Below are positions 30,774 through 39,615 of a DNA stretch of 64,000 bases, piece after piece. Under the pieces are notes generated by a model, which saw only the letters and a program-made list of their open reading frames with translations, was not told the DNA's origin and did no database searches. Every line of letters begins with the position of its first letter. The stretch's first letter is position 1. The stretch is taken from contig UQMK01000005.1 of NCBI GenBank assembly GCA_900542085.1, positions 36,090 through 100,089 of the forward strand, written 5' to 3'. Source of the DNA: an uncultured Collinsella sp. (GTDB lineage Bacteria > Actinomycetota > Coriobacteriia > Coriobacteriales > Coriobacteriaceae). Both the position numbers and the translations under genes were made by a program.

Positions 30774-31799
30774 CTAATTGGATCCTTTCAACATGCTTGC
30801 GAGGGTGCAGGCAGCAATAAATGTACCGGGGCTCCCCGAGAGGAACGCGCGGCCTAGCAGACGGTTGGCTTTGCTGCACTCGGCTGAGGAGACGTAGGAT
30901 GCCACGTGAGCGCGATACTCACTGCGCTGGAACGATTGGACGAAGGCGCGCTTCTGGGCTCCGGTGAGAACACACCCTGGAAGAGTTACCGACCTGGCGC
31001 TCTCAAGGGCGATGAGGCCTACACTTTGCTCGTAGAGGGACCGCTTGGCCTCCCACTGACCGAAACCCTCCAGAAGTTCACGAAAAGCAGCCTCCATCTT
31101 TCGCCGGCGGGCCAGCTCATCGGGACGGAAGCGCCGCGTTAGGCTCTCGGCGTCCCTTTGGATGTAGTGGCAGACGTCGGCGTCGACGAAAGCGATGGGA
31201 CCTGACTGCGCGATAATCGCGCAGTTGAAGATGAAATCTTCGCCGAGCGAGACTGACTCGTCGAAGCGAGCGTTGACCCGCTCAAGCAGCTCGCGGCAGT
31301 ACGCCTTGTTCCAGATGTAGTGCAGCAGCGGTGCCTTGTCAGGAAGAGTAAGGGCGTCGACGGCCTCACGGGCGGTTTCGCAGGCCGCCATGGACGGCGT
31401 GGCAGAAATGCGAGAGAGCTCGCGGCCTTGGGCGTCGATGCGCGAAGCCACCCCTTGGACTACGTCTGGGGAACTACGCTCTATGGCCTTGGCGTATGCT
31501 GTGAGCGTGCCCGCGGGCATCTCGTCATCGGAGTCGAGGAAGATAACGTAGCGGCCTCGAGCCGCATCGAGTCCGACGTTGCGCGCCGAAGAAACTCCAC
31601 CATTGGTCTTGGAGAGCAGGCGAACACGCGAATCTACCGCGGCAAAATCAGCTACCAAGCGGGCGGTGCCGTCTACGGAGCCGTCGTCGATTATGACCAT
31701 CTCCCAGTCGGCAAGATTCTGAAGTTTCAAACTGGCGACGCAGTCGCGTATGTACTGTTCCGCGTTGTACGCGGGCGTAATTATGCTGAAGAGCGGCAT
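30774..31799 (-). CDS. GT2 family glycosyltransferase
   Basis: A 341-residue GT-A glycosyltransferase. The N-terminus FSIITPAYNAEQYIRDCVAS, the motif VIIDDGSVDGT, and the metal-binding DSDDEM (with GRYVIFLDSD) are classic. The C-terminal 100 residues are helical and variable. It transfers a sugar from a nucleotide donor to the growing lipid-linked repeat on the cytoplasmic side. It overlaps the FrhB-like gene upstream by 19 bases. Confidence 0.94.
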   Translation of the reverse strand: MPLFSIITPAYNAEQYIRDCVASLKLQNLADWEMVIIDDGSVDGTARLVADFAAVDSRVRLLSKTNGGVSSARNVGLDAARGRYVIFLDSDDEMPAGTLTAYAKAIERSSPDVVQGVASRIDAQGRELSRISATPSMAACETAREAVDALTLPDKAPLLHYIWNKAYCRELLERVNARFDESVSLGEDFIFNCAIIAQSGPIAFVDADVCHYIQRDAESLTRRFRPDELARRRKMEAAFRELLEGFGQWEAKRSLYEQSVGLIALESARSVTLPGCVLTGAQKRAFVQSFQRSEYRAHVASYVSSAECSKANRLLGRAFLSGSPGTFIAACTLASMLKGSN

Positions 31800-33655
31800 G
31801 CTAAGCCTTTCATTCTCTCCGTGAGCCCTCTCAGGGCCTTACTGGCGTTGCGGACCGTGCGGCGCGCGATGCCGTATCGTGTGAACCTCTTAATGACGGC
31901 GACGTAGCCGCCGGCGCGGTAAACGTTCCAGAACGCAGTGCGGTCATTTGAGGGAGTGCAGGGTTGCCCGAGCACACGCTGGCCGTATTGGCCTTCCTCG
32001 AGCTTAGCTGCCGGGCCGATGCACCGGACCAGGGAATCACCGTGCTCGGTGCACGCGATGACCAGCGAGACGCCGCGGTTGTCATCGATGGCTGGAAAGT
32101 ATCGCTCCACGCCCCAATAGTCGCCCAGCGTGACATCGCCCGTGCGCTCTGCGCAGGCGTAAGGGCACTTGGAGCATGCGGGACGGGCGGCGTAGCTGAA
32201 GTCAAAAATCTCCTGGTAGGCAGAGACGTCGTAACCGAAACGCTTGCCATCGTCGCCGAAGACAGCCGCGTTGCGGTACCCGTGCCATCCAAAGTCCTTG
32301 TTGCGAAATTCGAAGCCGGTCAGGTGCCCATGACGCGATTCAAGGAAGGCGACATGGTCGGAGAAGAGGCCGGGGCTCGCAGCTCCATGGCACAGCAGGT
32401 CAACGAGGATCAAATGAGGCGACCCCCCCCCAGAGCACAGCTTGAGGTAGGACTTGAGCCCGGCCACCTGGCAGGGCGTCCCGCTGAATAGGACGGTCCT
32501 GCCGGAGGCGAGGTCGGCGCGAACCGAGGCGTACGAGTCCCCAACGTCGCTCTGCACGTACTTGGAGCCGCAACAGCGTCTGAGGGAGACTTCGTCCTCG
32601 CAGCGAATGTGACGCACGGCGAATCTGTCGTCAAAGGCCGCGCCGTACACAACCCCGCCTTCGTCTATTACCGGCTTGGCGAGCGCCCAGAAGGCTCCGC
32701 CAGAGGAACTGTGTGCCCTGACCTCGTCGTCGTTCCTGTACGCGTAGGCACACAGTGGCGCACTCTTTAGGGCCCGGGCGGCATCACCGTTGGAAGGGCA
32801 CGCCTTCCGGCAGCGTCCACAGGATACGCACTTGTCGGGGTCGATTCGAGGAACGAGGAACCCCTCGGCGTTGGGGACCATGGCAATCGCGTTCTTAGGG
32901 CAGGCTGCCATACAGGCAGAGCAGCCCGTACACCTGAGCGGATCCTCGCAGATGGTGTAGCCCTCCCTGCCGGTGGCGTAGAGGGATGCATCGAAGATCG
33001 AACAGCGGGGAGAGGTCTTAGCGGGTTTGCCGGAGGCGATGAGCGCCTTGACCTTGCGTTTTAGCGTGTTCATAGATGTTCCCACACCGAGAAAAGACGC
33101 GGCTTTTGCGAAACCGCCGGTGACGTAGGCAGACCAGAACGCGGGACGTGACGGGCTGACGGCATGGGAATGGGAAAGTGCCGGCTGGGACTTGGTGACG
33201 GCGGCTTGGGCTGGGAGCAGATCGGCGTCATCCACAGGAAAGAATACCTCGGGCGACGTAAGGGGTGCCAGAACAAGAGACACACCGCGGCCATCGTCAA
33301 CGCCCTTCTTGACCTTGTCGACGCCCCAGAAGTCGCCGAGCGTGAAGTCACCCGTGCGCTCCAAAACGCTGTAGGGGCACACGTGACATGAGGGCCGGAA
33401 CGCAGCACCGGAGCCGTATATGTTGCGCCAAGTCTTGCCCAGGACGTCGCCCTCGTGGCGCGTTCCGTCAGAGAGCTCAAGCGATTCAACGCCCAGTGGC
33501 ACGCCGGCACGCTTGGGGCGGAAGTCGTAGCCAACGACCTTTTGACCAGTTCTGGTCTCGACCCATGCGAGGAACGAGGACCAGAGGCCGGGGGACGGCG
33601 CGCCGGCGCAGACAAGATCGCAGGTCACGAGCCTGCCGTTTTCGGAGTTAGGCAT
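31781..33655 (-). CDS. FrhB-like iron-sulphur protein with partial internal duplication
   Basis: A 624-residue protein. The full F420 hydrogenase beta-like domain spans about 215-620, with 4Fe-4S sites (CTGCSACMAACP, CVSCGRCRKACP), GTPCQVAGLK, and CPYACAERTGDVTLGDYWG. The first about 200 residues are a second, incomplete copy of only the C-terminal half (LVTCDLVCAGAPSPG, CPYSVLERTGDFTLGDFWG, GRGVSLVLA), missing its own iron-sulphur part. The ATG at 33655 overlaps the wzy stop by 8 bases. The fragment looks like the remnant of an upstream paralogue fused in frame. The reaction is unknown. Confidence 0.85.
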   Translation of the reverse strand: MPNSENGRLVTCDLVCAGAPSPGLWSSFLAWVETRTGQKVVGYDFRPKRAGVPLGVESLELSDGTRHEGDVLGKTWRNIYGSGAAFRPSCHVCPYSVLERTGDFTLGDFWGVDKVKKGVDDGRGVSLVLAPLTSPEVFFPVDDADLLPAQAAVTKSQPALSHSHAVSPSRPAFWSAYVTGGFAKAASFLGVGTSMNTLKRKVKALIASGKPAKTSPRCSIFDASLYATGREGYTICEDPLRCTGCSACMAACPKNAIAMVPNAEGFLVPRIDPDKCVSCGRCRKACPSNGDAARALKSAPLCAYAYRNDDEVRAHSSSGGAFWALAKPVIDEGGVVYGAAFDDRFAVRHIRCEDEVSLRRCCGSKYVQSDVGDSYASVRADLASGRTVLFSGTPCQVAGLKSYLKLCSGGGSPHLILVDLLCHGAASPGLFSDHVAFLESRHGHLTGFEFRNKDFGWHGYRNAAVFGDDGKRFGYDVSAYQEIFDFSYAARPACSKCPYACAERTGDVTLGDYWGVERYFPAIDDNRGVSLVIACTEHGDSLVRCIGPAAKLEEGQYGQRVLGQPCTPSNDRTAFWNVYRAGGYVAVIKRFTRYGIARRTVRNASKALRGLTERMKGLACRSSA

Positions 33656-34952
33656 GAGCGGCCGCCTTCCTCCGAGGGTTCTCGGCAGCCGGCTTTGAAT
33701 CGAGCTCCTCAATCTTCAGCGCGTGTCGCACGGAGAGGTTCATGACGAGGGCAATGACATAGAAAAACATCTCGTTGGCGTCATAAATGCCATTACCGGT
33801 GAAGCCGTATGCGATGAACCAGATCTGCAAAGCTAAAGAAACGACAAGAACGTAGTCTGATACGTGCCCGTGTTCGCCGTGTCGAACGACGAACAGCGTC
33901 CGCACGGTTGAGACGAGGCCCCACGCAAAAAGCGCAATGAAGACGGACGTGCCCACAATACCCATTTCGGCGAGCATGCCGTAGTAGATATTGTGGGTGA
34001 GGTAGGCGGTTCCACCGTCCTGCATATAGAACGTCGCATACCAATTCGCGAAACTCCCGAAGCCTATCCCCGTCACGGGGTGCTCTTTGAACGTAATCCA
34101 CGCCGCATTCCACAGAAGATCACGCCCGCTCATCGCGTCGGTCTCGTCCTTACCCGTCAGGAGCGCGAACCTCTCGAACGCGCTCCTTCCAAAATCCGTG
34201 AACTCGTATGCTATGAAGCATACGGCGACAAGGAGCAGTGCGATGAGGACGACCTTCAGGAACGACTTCTTACCCCTCGAAGAGAAGAAGTACAGGACGA
34301 AGACGCCCGCGAGGGCAATAAGGGCGAACGTCCTCTTGCCAGTGAACAGGAGTGCGAAAACCGTGAGCAACGTTAGCCACAGGTAGACAGAGCTCTTACT
34401 ACTGCGGTAGTAGTCGATGAGGTTCAAGACGCAGGCAATGGACATCATCATGCCTCCAGCTTGGTAGTTGCCCAGTAGGCCACCGGTCTTCGAGCCCAAT
34501 AAGGCCGTCGAGCCGATGAGCGAGAGCGCGCAAACATTCAGGTAGACCGAGACTACCCTGATGCAAATCGCGAAAACTGCGGGCTCCACAACAAAGAGCG
34601 ACAGTGCGGCGTATATTAAGTATCTCTTCGAATAAATTACCGCAATCGAGTGGGAGTAGGCGGTTGTTGCCTGAGCGCCGCAGAATAAGGCAATGAAGAG
34701 TAGCATTAGAAACTCTGCTGACACGCCGTGACCGAGGTTTATGGACCTCGCCCTCCCCGCACGCTCCCTCTCGATTACCGAAAACGAGGCAGCACCTAGC
34801 ATCGCCAGCATTAAATGGGGGACGTAACCTAATAAGGGAGTCGATCCGCTCGCAAATATTAAGACGAAACAAACGATGTAGACCTGCGCTGCGAGGCTAA
34901 GGCTTTTAAACTCGGACCAAGCCCGCCCAAGCGTGAATGCATCGTTATTCAT
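33648..34952 (-). CDS. O-antigen ligase/Wzy-type polymerase
   Basis: A 434-residue integral membrane protein with about 11-12 helices. A long outer loop holds MSGRDLLWNAAWITF then HPVTGIGFGSFANWY, the O-antigen ligase (Wzy_C) signature. In a Wzx/Wzy capsule pathway it joins repeat units on the outer face of the membrane. It overlaps the pyruvyltransferase upstream by a few bases. The ATG at 34952 is more likely than the TTG one codon before. Confidence 0.88.
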   Translation of the reverse strand: MNNDAFTLGRAWSEFKSLSLAAQVYIVCFVLIFASGSTPLLGYVPHLMLAMLGAASFSVIERERAGRARSINLGHGVSAEFLMLLFIALFCGAQATTAYSHSIAVIYSKRYLIYAALSLFVVEPAVFAICIRVVSVYLNVCALSLIGSTALLGSKTGGLLGNYQAGGMMMSIACVLNLIDYYRSSKSSVYLWLTLLTVFALLFTGKRTFALIALAGVFVLYFFSSRGKKSFLKVVLIALLLVAVCFIAYEFTDFGRSAFERFALLTGKDETDAMSGRDLLWNAAWITFKEHPVTGIGFGSFANWYATFYMQDGGTAYLTHNIYYGMLAEMGIVGTSVFIALFAWGLVSTVRTLFVVRHGEHGHVSDYVLVVSLALQIWFIAYGFTGNGIYDANEMFFYVIALVMNLSVRHALKIEELDSKPAAENPRRKAAAHA

Positions 34953-36009
34953 CAAGGCTCTCTTCCAGCCATTTCATAGAGTTATCACGGTGCCGTGCTA
35001 GTCGCTCTGCAACATTGCCGTAGTCGAAATTTGGGATATCATCCTGCGGCAGAATCGCTTGGTCGGCGATGCCCGCACTTTCCAGGAGCGTCGTGAGGCG
35101 CGAGTTCATACCCACAAGCTGTGTCTTCAGCTGCACAAGTAGCGGCCTCTCGAAGATGAGGGAGAACGACGCGACGTGGAACGAGTCGGTGATGACGACG
35201 GAAGCGTTCGCTATAAGCCCGAGGAACTCCTCAACCGAAGGCGCGGCAACCTCCGTCCCCGAGCACCGCGTCTTGCGGCTGAGGGGGACGTAGACACAAC
35301 GCAGTCCGTGCTTACTCGCCACAGACTCGGCAGTTGTGTAGACGGACGGCTCATGGAGTCCATACGCAAGGACATAGGATGCGCCATCGGTGCCTGCACT
35401 CGCCATCTCTAGCCATTTGCCCCGGTCCACGAGGAAAACGGGGTCGACGACTGTCGATACGTCCTTGTCCACCTTCGGGGCAAGCCTGTTCGCAAGGTCG
35501 AACTCGCGAACGCCCACATGGTCAAGATTGCCGATCGCGGCGAGTAGATTGTCACTGGACAGCAAATCATCGATACCATTACCGGCGCTGGCTGCATACG
35601 AAATGCGCTTCTTGCCCTCGGCGAAATTCAGGAAATATGCGGTGTCTCCTCCGGTGAGCTTGGGATTCCATACCTGGTCGCTCCCGACCACGAACGCGTC
35701 GTAACCGCAGACAGCCTCTGCTATATCCAACGAGCCCAGGGGCTCTCCGAGACAGAGCTGGTTCTGAGCAAAGTCGCGGAAGACGGCTTTCCTTCGATTC
35801 TTCCAGCTGTAGTTGACGATACCTGACGCGAATCCTTTGGGGGTCAGCGGGGCCGGGAAATACCTGTACGAGTTCTCGATCGCCGGACACTTGTAGTTAA
35901 GCACATCGCACTCGTGTCCAAGCCCCCTGATAGCCTCTCTCAAAGCATATGCCTGCAGAACCGCGCCGTAGTTGAGCGCAGATTGAAATGTCAAGGTTGC
36001 GACCCTCAT
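34945..36009 (-). CDS. Polysaccharide pyruvyltransferase family protein
   Basis: A 354-residue protein starting MRVATLTFQSALNYGAVLQA, close to the paralogue at 29658-30773. Motifs VVGSDQVWNPKLTGGD and VVITDSFHVASFSLIF are present; the usual SFHG has Val instead of Gly here (SFHV), a small deviation near the donor site. It probably decorates another sugar of the repeat unit. Confidence 0.88.
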   Translation of the reverse strand: MRVATLTFQSALNYGAVLQAYALREAIRGLGHECDVLNYKCPAIENSYRYFPAPLTPKGFASGIVNYSWKNRRKAVFRDFAQNQLCLGEPLGSLDIAEAVCGYDAFVVGSDQVWNPKLTGGDTAYFLNFAEGKKRISYAASAGNGIDDLLSSDNLLAAIGNLDHVGVREFDLANRLAPKVDKDVSTVVDPVFLVDRGKWLEMASAGTDGASYVLAYGLHEPSVYTTAESVASKHGLRCVYVPLSRKTRCSGTEVAAPSVEEFLGLIANASVVITDSFHVASFSLIFERPLLVQLKTQLVGMNSRLTTLLESAGIADQAILPQDDIPNFDYGNVAERLARHRDNSMKWLEESLDE

Positions 36010-36036
36010 TACTTTCTCTCTTTCAGTTTGAATGTC

Positions 36037-36846
36037 TTAATTACGACGGTCGGTCACTTGTCGGGCGACGCCAACGCAGTTCTGCAGCCCATTAAGGAGC
36101 CCCTCTTCGTGGACCTCGGCATAAACGCGTCCGACGACCTGGGAGAGCCTTCTGCCCAGGATTGGAGACAGCCGTTGAACCAGGCCGTACTTCATCTTCA
36201 TCTTCGGTTCTGACCAACTGGCTGAGTAGTGATGGACGCTGTAGGTGTCCTTCTTGATATGGTACCCGCCGAGGCCGTAGACGGGGTTGAATGCGATGGA
36301 CGGGAGGAGTGTCCACTCCCCCACCTGCTGACGGCAGTCCTTGAGCACGTAGCCTAGTTTTTCAAGCTCTCGGGTGAACACCCAGTTCACAGTATTGTTC
36401 TCTAGGAACGCCGGGTCATCGGAGAAGTCCGTGCCCTCATAGTAAGCGAGGCATGAGGCGACAACGGGATCGTGAGGTGGCGCAGCCACGATCAATCCTG
36501 TTGTCGCAGTTCTCGACAATTCTTCGATTGCAGAGAACGGCGAACACGTCTCCACCAGCTCGGTAATGTCGCGAACGAGCTCACTCCCGAGGTCCATGTA
36601 GACGCCACCAAAATCGTGGACCATGCGGAAGCGTGCGTAGTCGGCCACAAAGGCGTACTTCTTGGCCTCATAAGCCTTGCGGGTCCATTCGCAGCAGTTT
36701 ACGTCGAAAGTAAATTCGTCGCAGCGGCGGATCTCGTAGCCGGGAGCGTAGCGCTCCCACGAAACGAGGGCCTTCTTGGCCTGCTCGGAGAGTTCGCCAT
36801 GGCCAAACCAGCAGTAATGGATAATCTTGGGGGTCGACGTCGTCAT
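36037..36846 (-). CDS. GT32-like glycosyltransferase
   Basis: A 269-residue protein. PKIIHYCWFGHGELSEQ at the start and YAFVADYARFRMVHDFGGVY in the middle are typical of the Gly_transf_sug (GT32) family. The metal motif that is normally DxD appears as DLG (GGVYMDLGSE), so the second Asp is replaced by Gly, with a Glu two residues later. Activity is still plausible but should not be assumed. The start overlaps the GT4 stop as ATGA. Confidence 0.88.
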   Translation of the reverse strand: MTTSTPKIIHYCWFGHGELSEQAKKALVSWERYAPGYEIRRCDEFTFDVNCCEWTRKAYEAKKYAFVADYARFRMVHDFGGVYMDLGSELVRDITELVETCSPFSAIEELSRTATTGLIVAAPPHDPVVASCLAYYEGTDFSDDPAFLENNTVNWVFTRELEKLGYVLKDCRQQVGEWTLLPSIAFNPVYGLGGYHIKKDTYSVHHYSASWSEPKMKMKYGLVQRLSPILGRRLSQVVGRVYAEVHEEGLLNGLQNCVGVARQVTDRRN

Positions 36847-37904
36847 GACAACCCCCTGTATAGGTCCGCAAGCTTGAGGATGTTGGCATCGATGTTGAAG
36901 TCCCGCTCGATGGTCCTGCGAGCGGCGAAGCCGATGCTGCCACGCAGCTCAGGAGATGCCAGCAACTCAGCGAGACGATCGGCGAGGTCGTCAACGTCGC
37001 CAACGGGGAACATGAAGCCGTTCTCGCCGTCATGAACCACCTGTGGAATGCCGCCCACCGGAGTCATGACGCAGGGTAGACCGTATGCCATCATCTCGAG
37101 CAAGCTCATGGGCATGCCCTCGTGGCGCGACGGCAGACAGAAGATTCCAGTATTACGTACGAGGCGCTCCTTGTCCTCACCCGTGACCCAGCCGACGAAG
37201 TTGCACACGTCTGCCACGCCGAGCTCGGTGGCAAGGGCACGGTACTTCTCGACGTCCCCGTCGCCGCCAAAGACGTAACGGGCTTCGGGAAATCGCACGC
37301 GCAAAGTCTTGGCAGCACGCAAGAGCACGTCAGGGCTCTTGCGTGCACCAAGACGCCCCAGAAAGAGGACGCTTTGGTGCGCGCAAGGGTTGATCGGAGC
37401 TTCAGGTAACGCTACGGCGTTGTGCATGACAAGTATCTTGCTGGAGTCGCAAACATTCGTCGCGAAGTAGTCGAGCCATTCCTCGGAGAGAACGATGACG
37501 CAGTCGGCCCAGCCGAAGAACTCGCGCACCTTGGAGCGGTAGCCGTCATTAGCTCCCTCGAAGAGCGCTGCGAACTCGCCGTCATGCTCATGCAGGACTA
37601 TATGTTTACCCGCCTTGTGAGCCATAGCGGCAAGGCGGTACTTGCGATCGAAGCTGCCGCGCATCGAGGTGTGGATATGCACGACGTCAGCGAATGGAAG
37701 TTCCCGGCGAAAGCACGCCAAGGCTCGCGCAAAGGTCAAGGCCTTCTTTGGCTTGCTGCCGTCGCAGGCGGTCTCTATGTATGTGAGGTCGCACATCTCC
37801 CTCAGACCGCCCTCGACATAGCCCTTGGCTACGCTGGCCACACCGCCCTGCATATCGAGGGAGGGCCCGGCCATTAGTACTCGAAGTTTGCTATTCATGC
37901 GCAT
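36843..37904 (-). CDS. GT4 family glycosyltransferase
   Basis: A 353-residue GT-B glycosyltransferase. The N-terminal part has a glycine-rich acceptor-side loop (AGPSLDMQGGVASVAKGY). The C-terminal Rossmann domain has FLGRLGARKSPDVLL and PSRHEGMPMSLLEMMAYGLP, which holds the E(x7)E donor-binding motif. It ends PVGGIPQVV and a C-terminal helix. It is one of three glycosyltransferases of the operon besides the priming enzyme and the WecG/TagA type. Confidence 0.93.
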   Translation of the reverse strand: MRMNSKLRVLMAGPSLDMQGGVASVAKGYVEGGLREMCDLTYIETACDGSKPKKALTFARALACFRRELPFADVVHIHTSMRGSFDRKYRLAAMAHKAGKHIVLHEHDGEFAALFEGANDGYRSKVREFFGWADCVIVLSEEWLDYFATNVCDSSKILVMHNAVALPEAPINPCAHQSVLFLGRLGARKSPDVLLRAAKTLRVRFPEARYVFGGDGDVEKYRALATELGVADVCNFVGWVTGEDKERLVRNTGIFCLPSRHEGMPMSLLEMMAYGLPCVMTPVGGIPQVVHDGENGFMFPVGDVDDLADRLAELLASPELRGSIGFAARRTIERDFNIDANILKLADLYRGLS

Positions 37905-38427
37905 CGGGCCTCATGGAGATCATGCGGGCGGGACAACCGCCCCAGATGGAGTACTCGGGCTGAACATCATTTGTGACGACAGCCCCCGCCGCGATAATGC
38001 AGTGGCCTGCGACGCGAACTCCCTTGAGGATGACCGCGTTAGCGCCCACCCACACGTCGTCGCCGATGGAGACCTCGGAGGCGTCGAAGAGTGAATCTTC
38101 TCCAAAAGCGTGGTCATGGTCGACCACCACCACATTATTTGCAAAGGAGCACCTCTCACCTATCTTCACGCGCTCGACCGCCGTAACGGAGACGTTGGTA
38201 TTGAACTGGCAGTGCGAGCCGACCTCGATGGTTCCGCCATCTGCGATGAGAGTCAGGCCAGCGCGAGACTGAGACCTCTCACCGAGTACGAGCCTGCCGC
38301 CGTTGCGTAGTTCAAGCGTAGGTCGCTTGAAGCCCTGTATAACGGAACCCTGGACTGAGCCGGGGTGTGTCAGCTTGCGAAGAACGAGATCGGCCGAGGA
38401 ACGCAGCGTATCGAGATAAAGCCCCAT
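37891..38427 (-). CDS. Hexapeptide-repeat acyltransferase
   Basis: A 178-residue left-handed beta-helix acyltransferase (maltose O-acetyltransferase/WcaF type). Hexapeptide turns run from about residue 40 to 160. The catalytic-type histidine lies in VVVDHDHAFGE, followed by IGDDVWVGANAVILKGV and IIAAGAVV, and PEYSIWGGCPAR is the standard C-terminus. The start ATG at 38427 lies directly after the epimerase stop. A much longer frame in this phase is an artefact. It likely acetylates a capsule sugar. Confidence 0.92.
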   Translation of the reverse strand: MGLYLDTLRSSADLVLRKLTHPGSVQGSVIQGFKRPTLELRNGGRLVLGERSQSRAGLTLIADGGTIEVGSHCQFNTNVSVTAVERVKIGERCSFANNVVVVDHDHAFGEDSLFDASEVSIGDDVWVGANAVILKGVRVAGHCIIAAGAVVTNDVQPEYSIWGGCPARMISMRPDAHE

Positions 38428-38429
38428 CG

Positions 38430-39611
38430 TTAACGCTTCCTCCACACCATCTTGTCCACGACGCCGGTGTAGCTCTGGATGATCTTTACCACCTTGGTGG
38501 ACACGGTCTCGTCGGCGTAGTCGGGGACGGGGGCCTCGGGCAGCGACCCCTCGGCGTCGAGCTCGACGGCGGTGCGGACCGCCTGCAGCAGGCCGCGCTC
38601 GCTGATGCCGGCCAGCGTGAAGCACGCCTTGTCCAGCGCCTCGGGCCGCTCGGTGGAGGTGCGGATGCACACCGCCGGGAACGGGCGGCCGACGCTCGCG
38701 AAGAAGCTGGACTCCTCGGGCAGGGTGCCGGAGTCGGAGACAACAGCGAAGGCGTTCATCTGCAGGCAGTTGTAGTCGTGGAAGCCCATGGGCTCGTGCA
38801 TGCGCACACGCGGGTCGAGCTTGAAGCCGGTGGCCTCCAGGCGCTTGCGGGAGCGCGGGTGGCAGGAGTAGAGGATCGGCATGTCGTACCTCTCGGCCAG
38901 CGCGTTGATGGCGGTGAACAGGCTCGTGAAGTTGGCCTCGGTGTCGATGTTCTCCTCGCGGTGCGCCGAGAGCAGCATGTACTTCTTCGGCTCCAGGCCG
39001 AGCTCGGAGAGGATATCGGAGGCCTCGATCTTGCCCAGGTTCGCGCGCAGGACCTCGGCCATGGGAGAGCCCGTGACGTAGGTGCGCTCGGGGGCGCAGC
39101 CGGTGTCCTTGAGGTAGCGGCGTGCGTGCTCGGAGTAGGCAAGATTGACGTCGGAGATCACGTCGACGATGCGGCGGTTGGTCTCCTCGGGCAGGCACTC
39201 GTCCTTGCAGCGGTTGCCCGCCTCCATGTGGAAGATGGGGATGTGCAGGCGCTTTGCCGCGATGGCGGACAGGCAGCTGTTGGTGTCGCCCAGGATGAGG
39301 AGCGCGTCGGGCTGGACCTGGACCATGAGCTTGTAGGAGGCCGCGATGATGTTGCCCACGGTCTCGCCCAGGTCGGCGCCCACGGCGTCCAGGTAGACGT
39401 CCGGGTCGGCGAGCTCCAGGTCGCGGAAGAAGATGCCGTTCAAGGTGTAGTCGTAGTTCTGACCGGTGTGCGCCAGCAGGCAGTCGAAGTGGCGGCGGCA
39501 CTTCTTGATGACCTCGGACAGGCGGATGACCTCGGGGCGGGTGCCCACGATGATGAGCAGCTTCAGGCGTCCGTCGTCCTCAAATGCGATATTGGAATAG
39601 TCCTTGCCCAT
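38430..39611 (-). CDS. UDP-GlcNAc-type 2-epimerase of the L-FucNAc pathway
   Basis: A 393-residue non-hydrolysing UDP-sugar 2-epimerase (WecB/CapG/FnlC group). LLIIVGTRPEVIRLSEVI, HTGQNYDYTLNG, LILGDTNSCLS, FHMEAGNRC and SDSGTLPEES are visible. In the CapE-CapF-CapG pathway the last step converts UDP-L-PneuNAc to UDP-L-FucNAc. The gene order E-F-G in the operon makes this assignment stronger than general WecB. It is 4 bases downstream of the CapF-type gene. Confidence 0.92.
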   Translation of the reverse strand: MGKDYSNIAFEDDGRLKLLIIVGTRPEVIRLSEVIKKCRRHFDCLLAHTGQNYDYTLNGIFFRDLELADPDVYLDAVGADLGETVGNIIAASYKLMVQVQPDALLILGDTNSCLSAIAAKRLHIPIFHMEAGNRCKDECLPEETNRRIVDVISDVNLAYSEHARRYLKDTGCAPERTYVTGSPMAEVLRANLGKIEASDILSELGLEPKKYMLLSAHREENIDTEANFTSLFTAINALAERYDMPILYSCHPRSRKRLEATGFKLDPRVRMHEPMGFHDYNCLQMNAFAVVSDSGTLPEESSFFASVGRPFPAVCIRTSTERPEALDKACFTLAGISERGLLQAVRTAVELDAEGSLPEAPVPDYADETVSTKVVKIIQSYTGVVDKMVWRKR

Positions 39612-39615
39612 GCGG

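Noticed and set aside
37891..39501. 536-residue frame extending the acyltransferase upstream
   Set aside because: The first 358 residues are an out-of-frame reading of the epimerase gene; the real ATG is at 38427.
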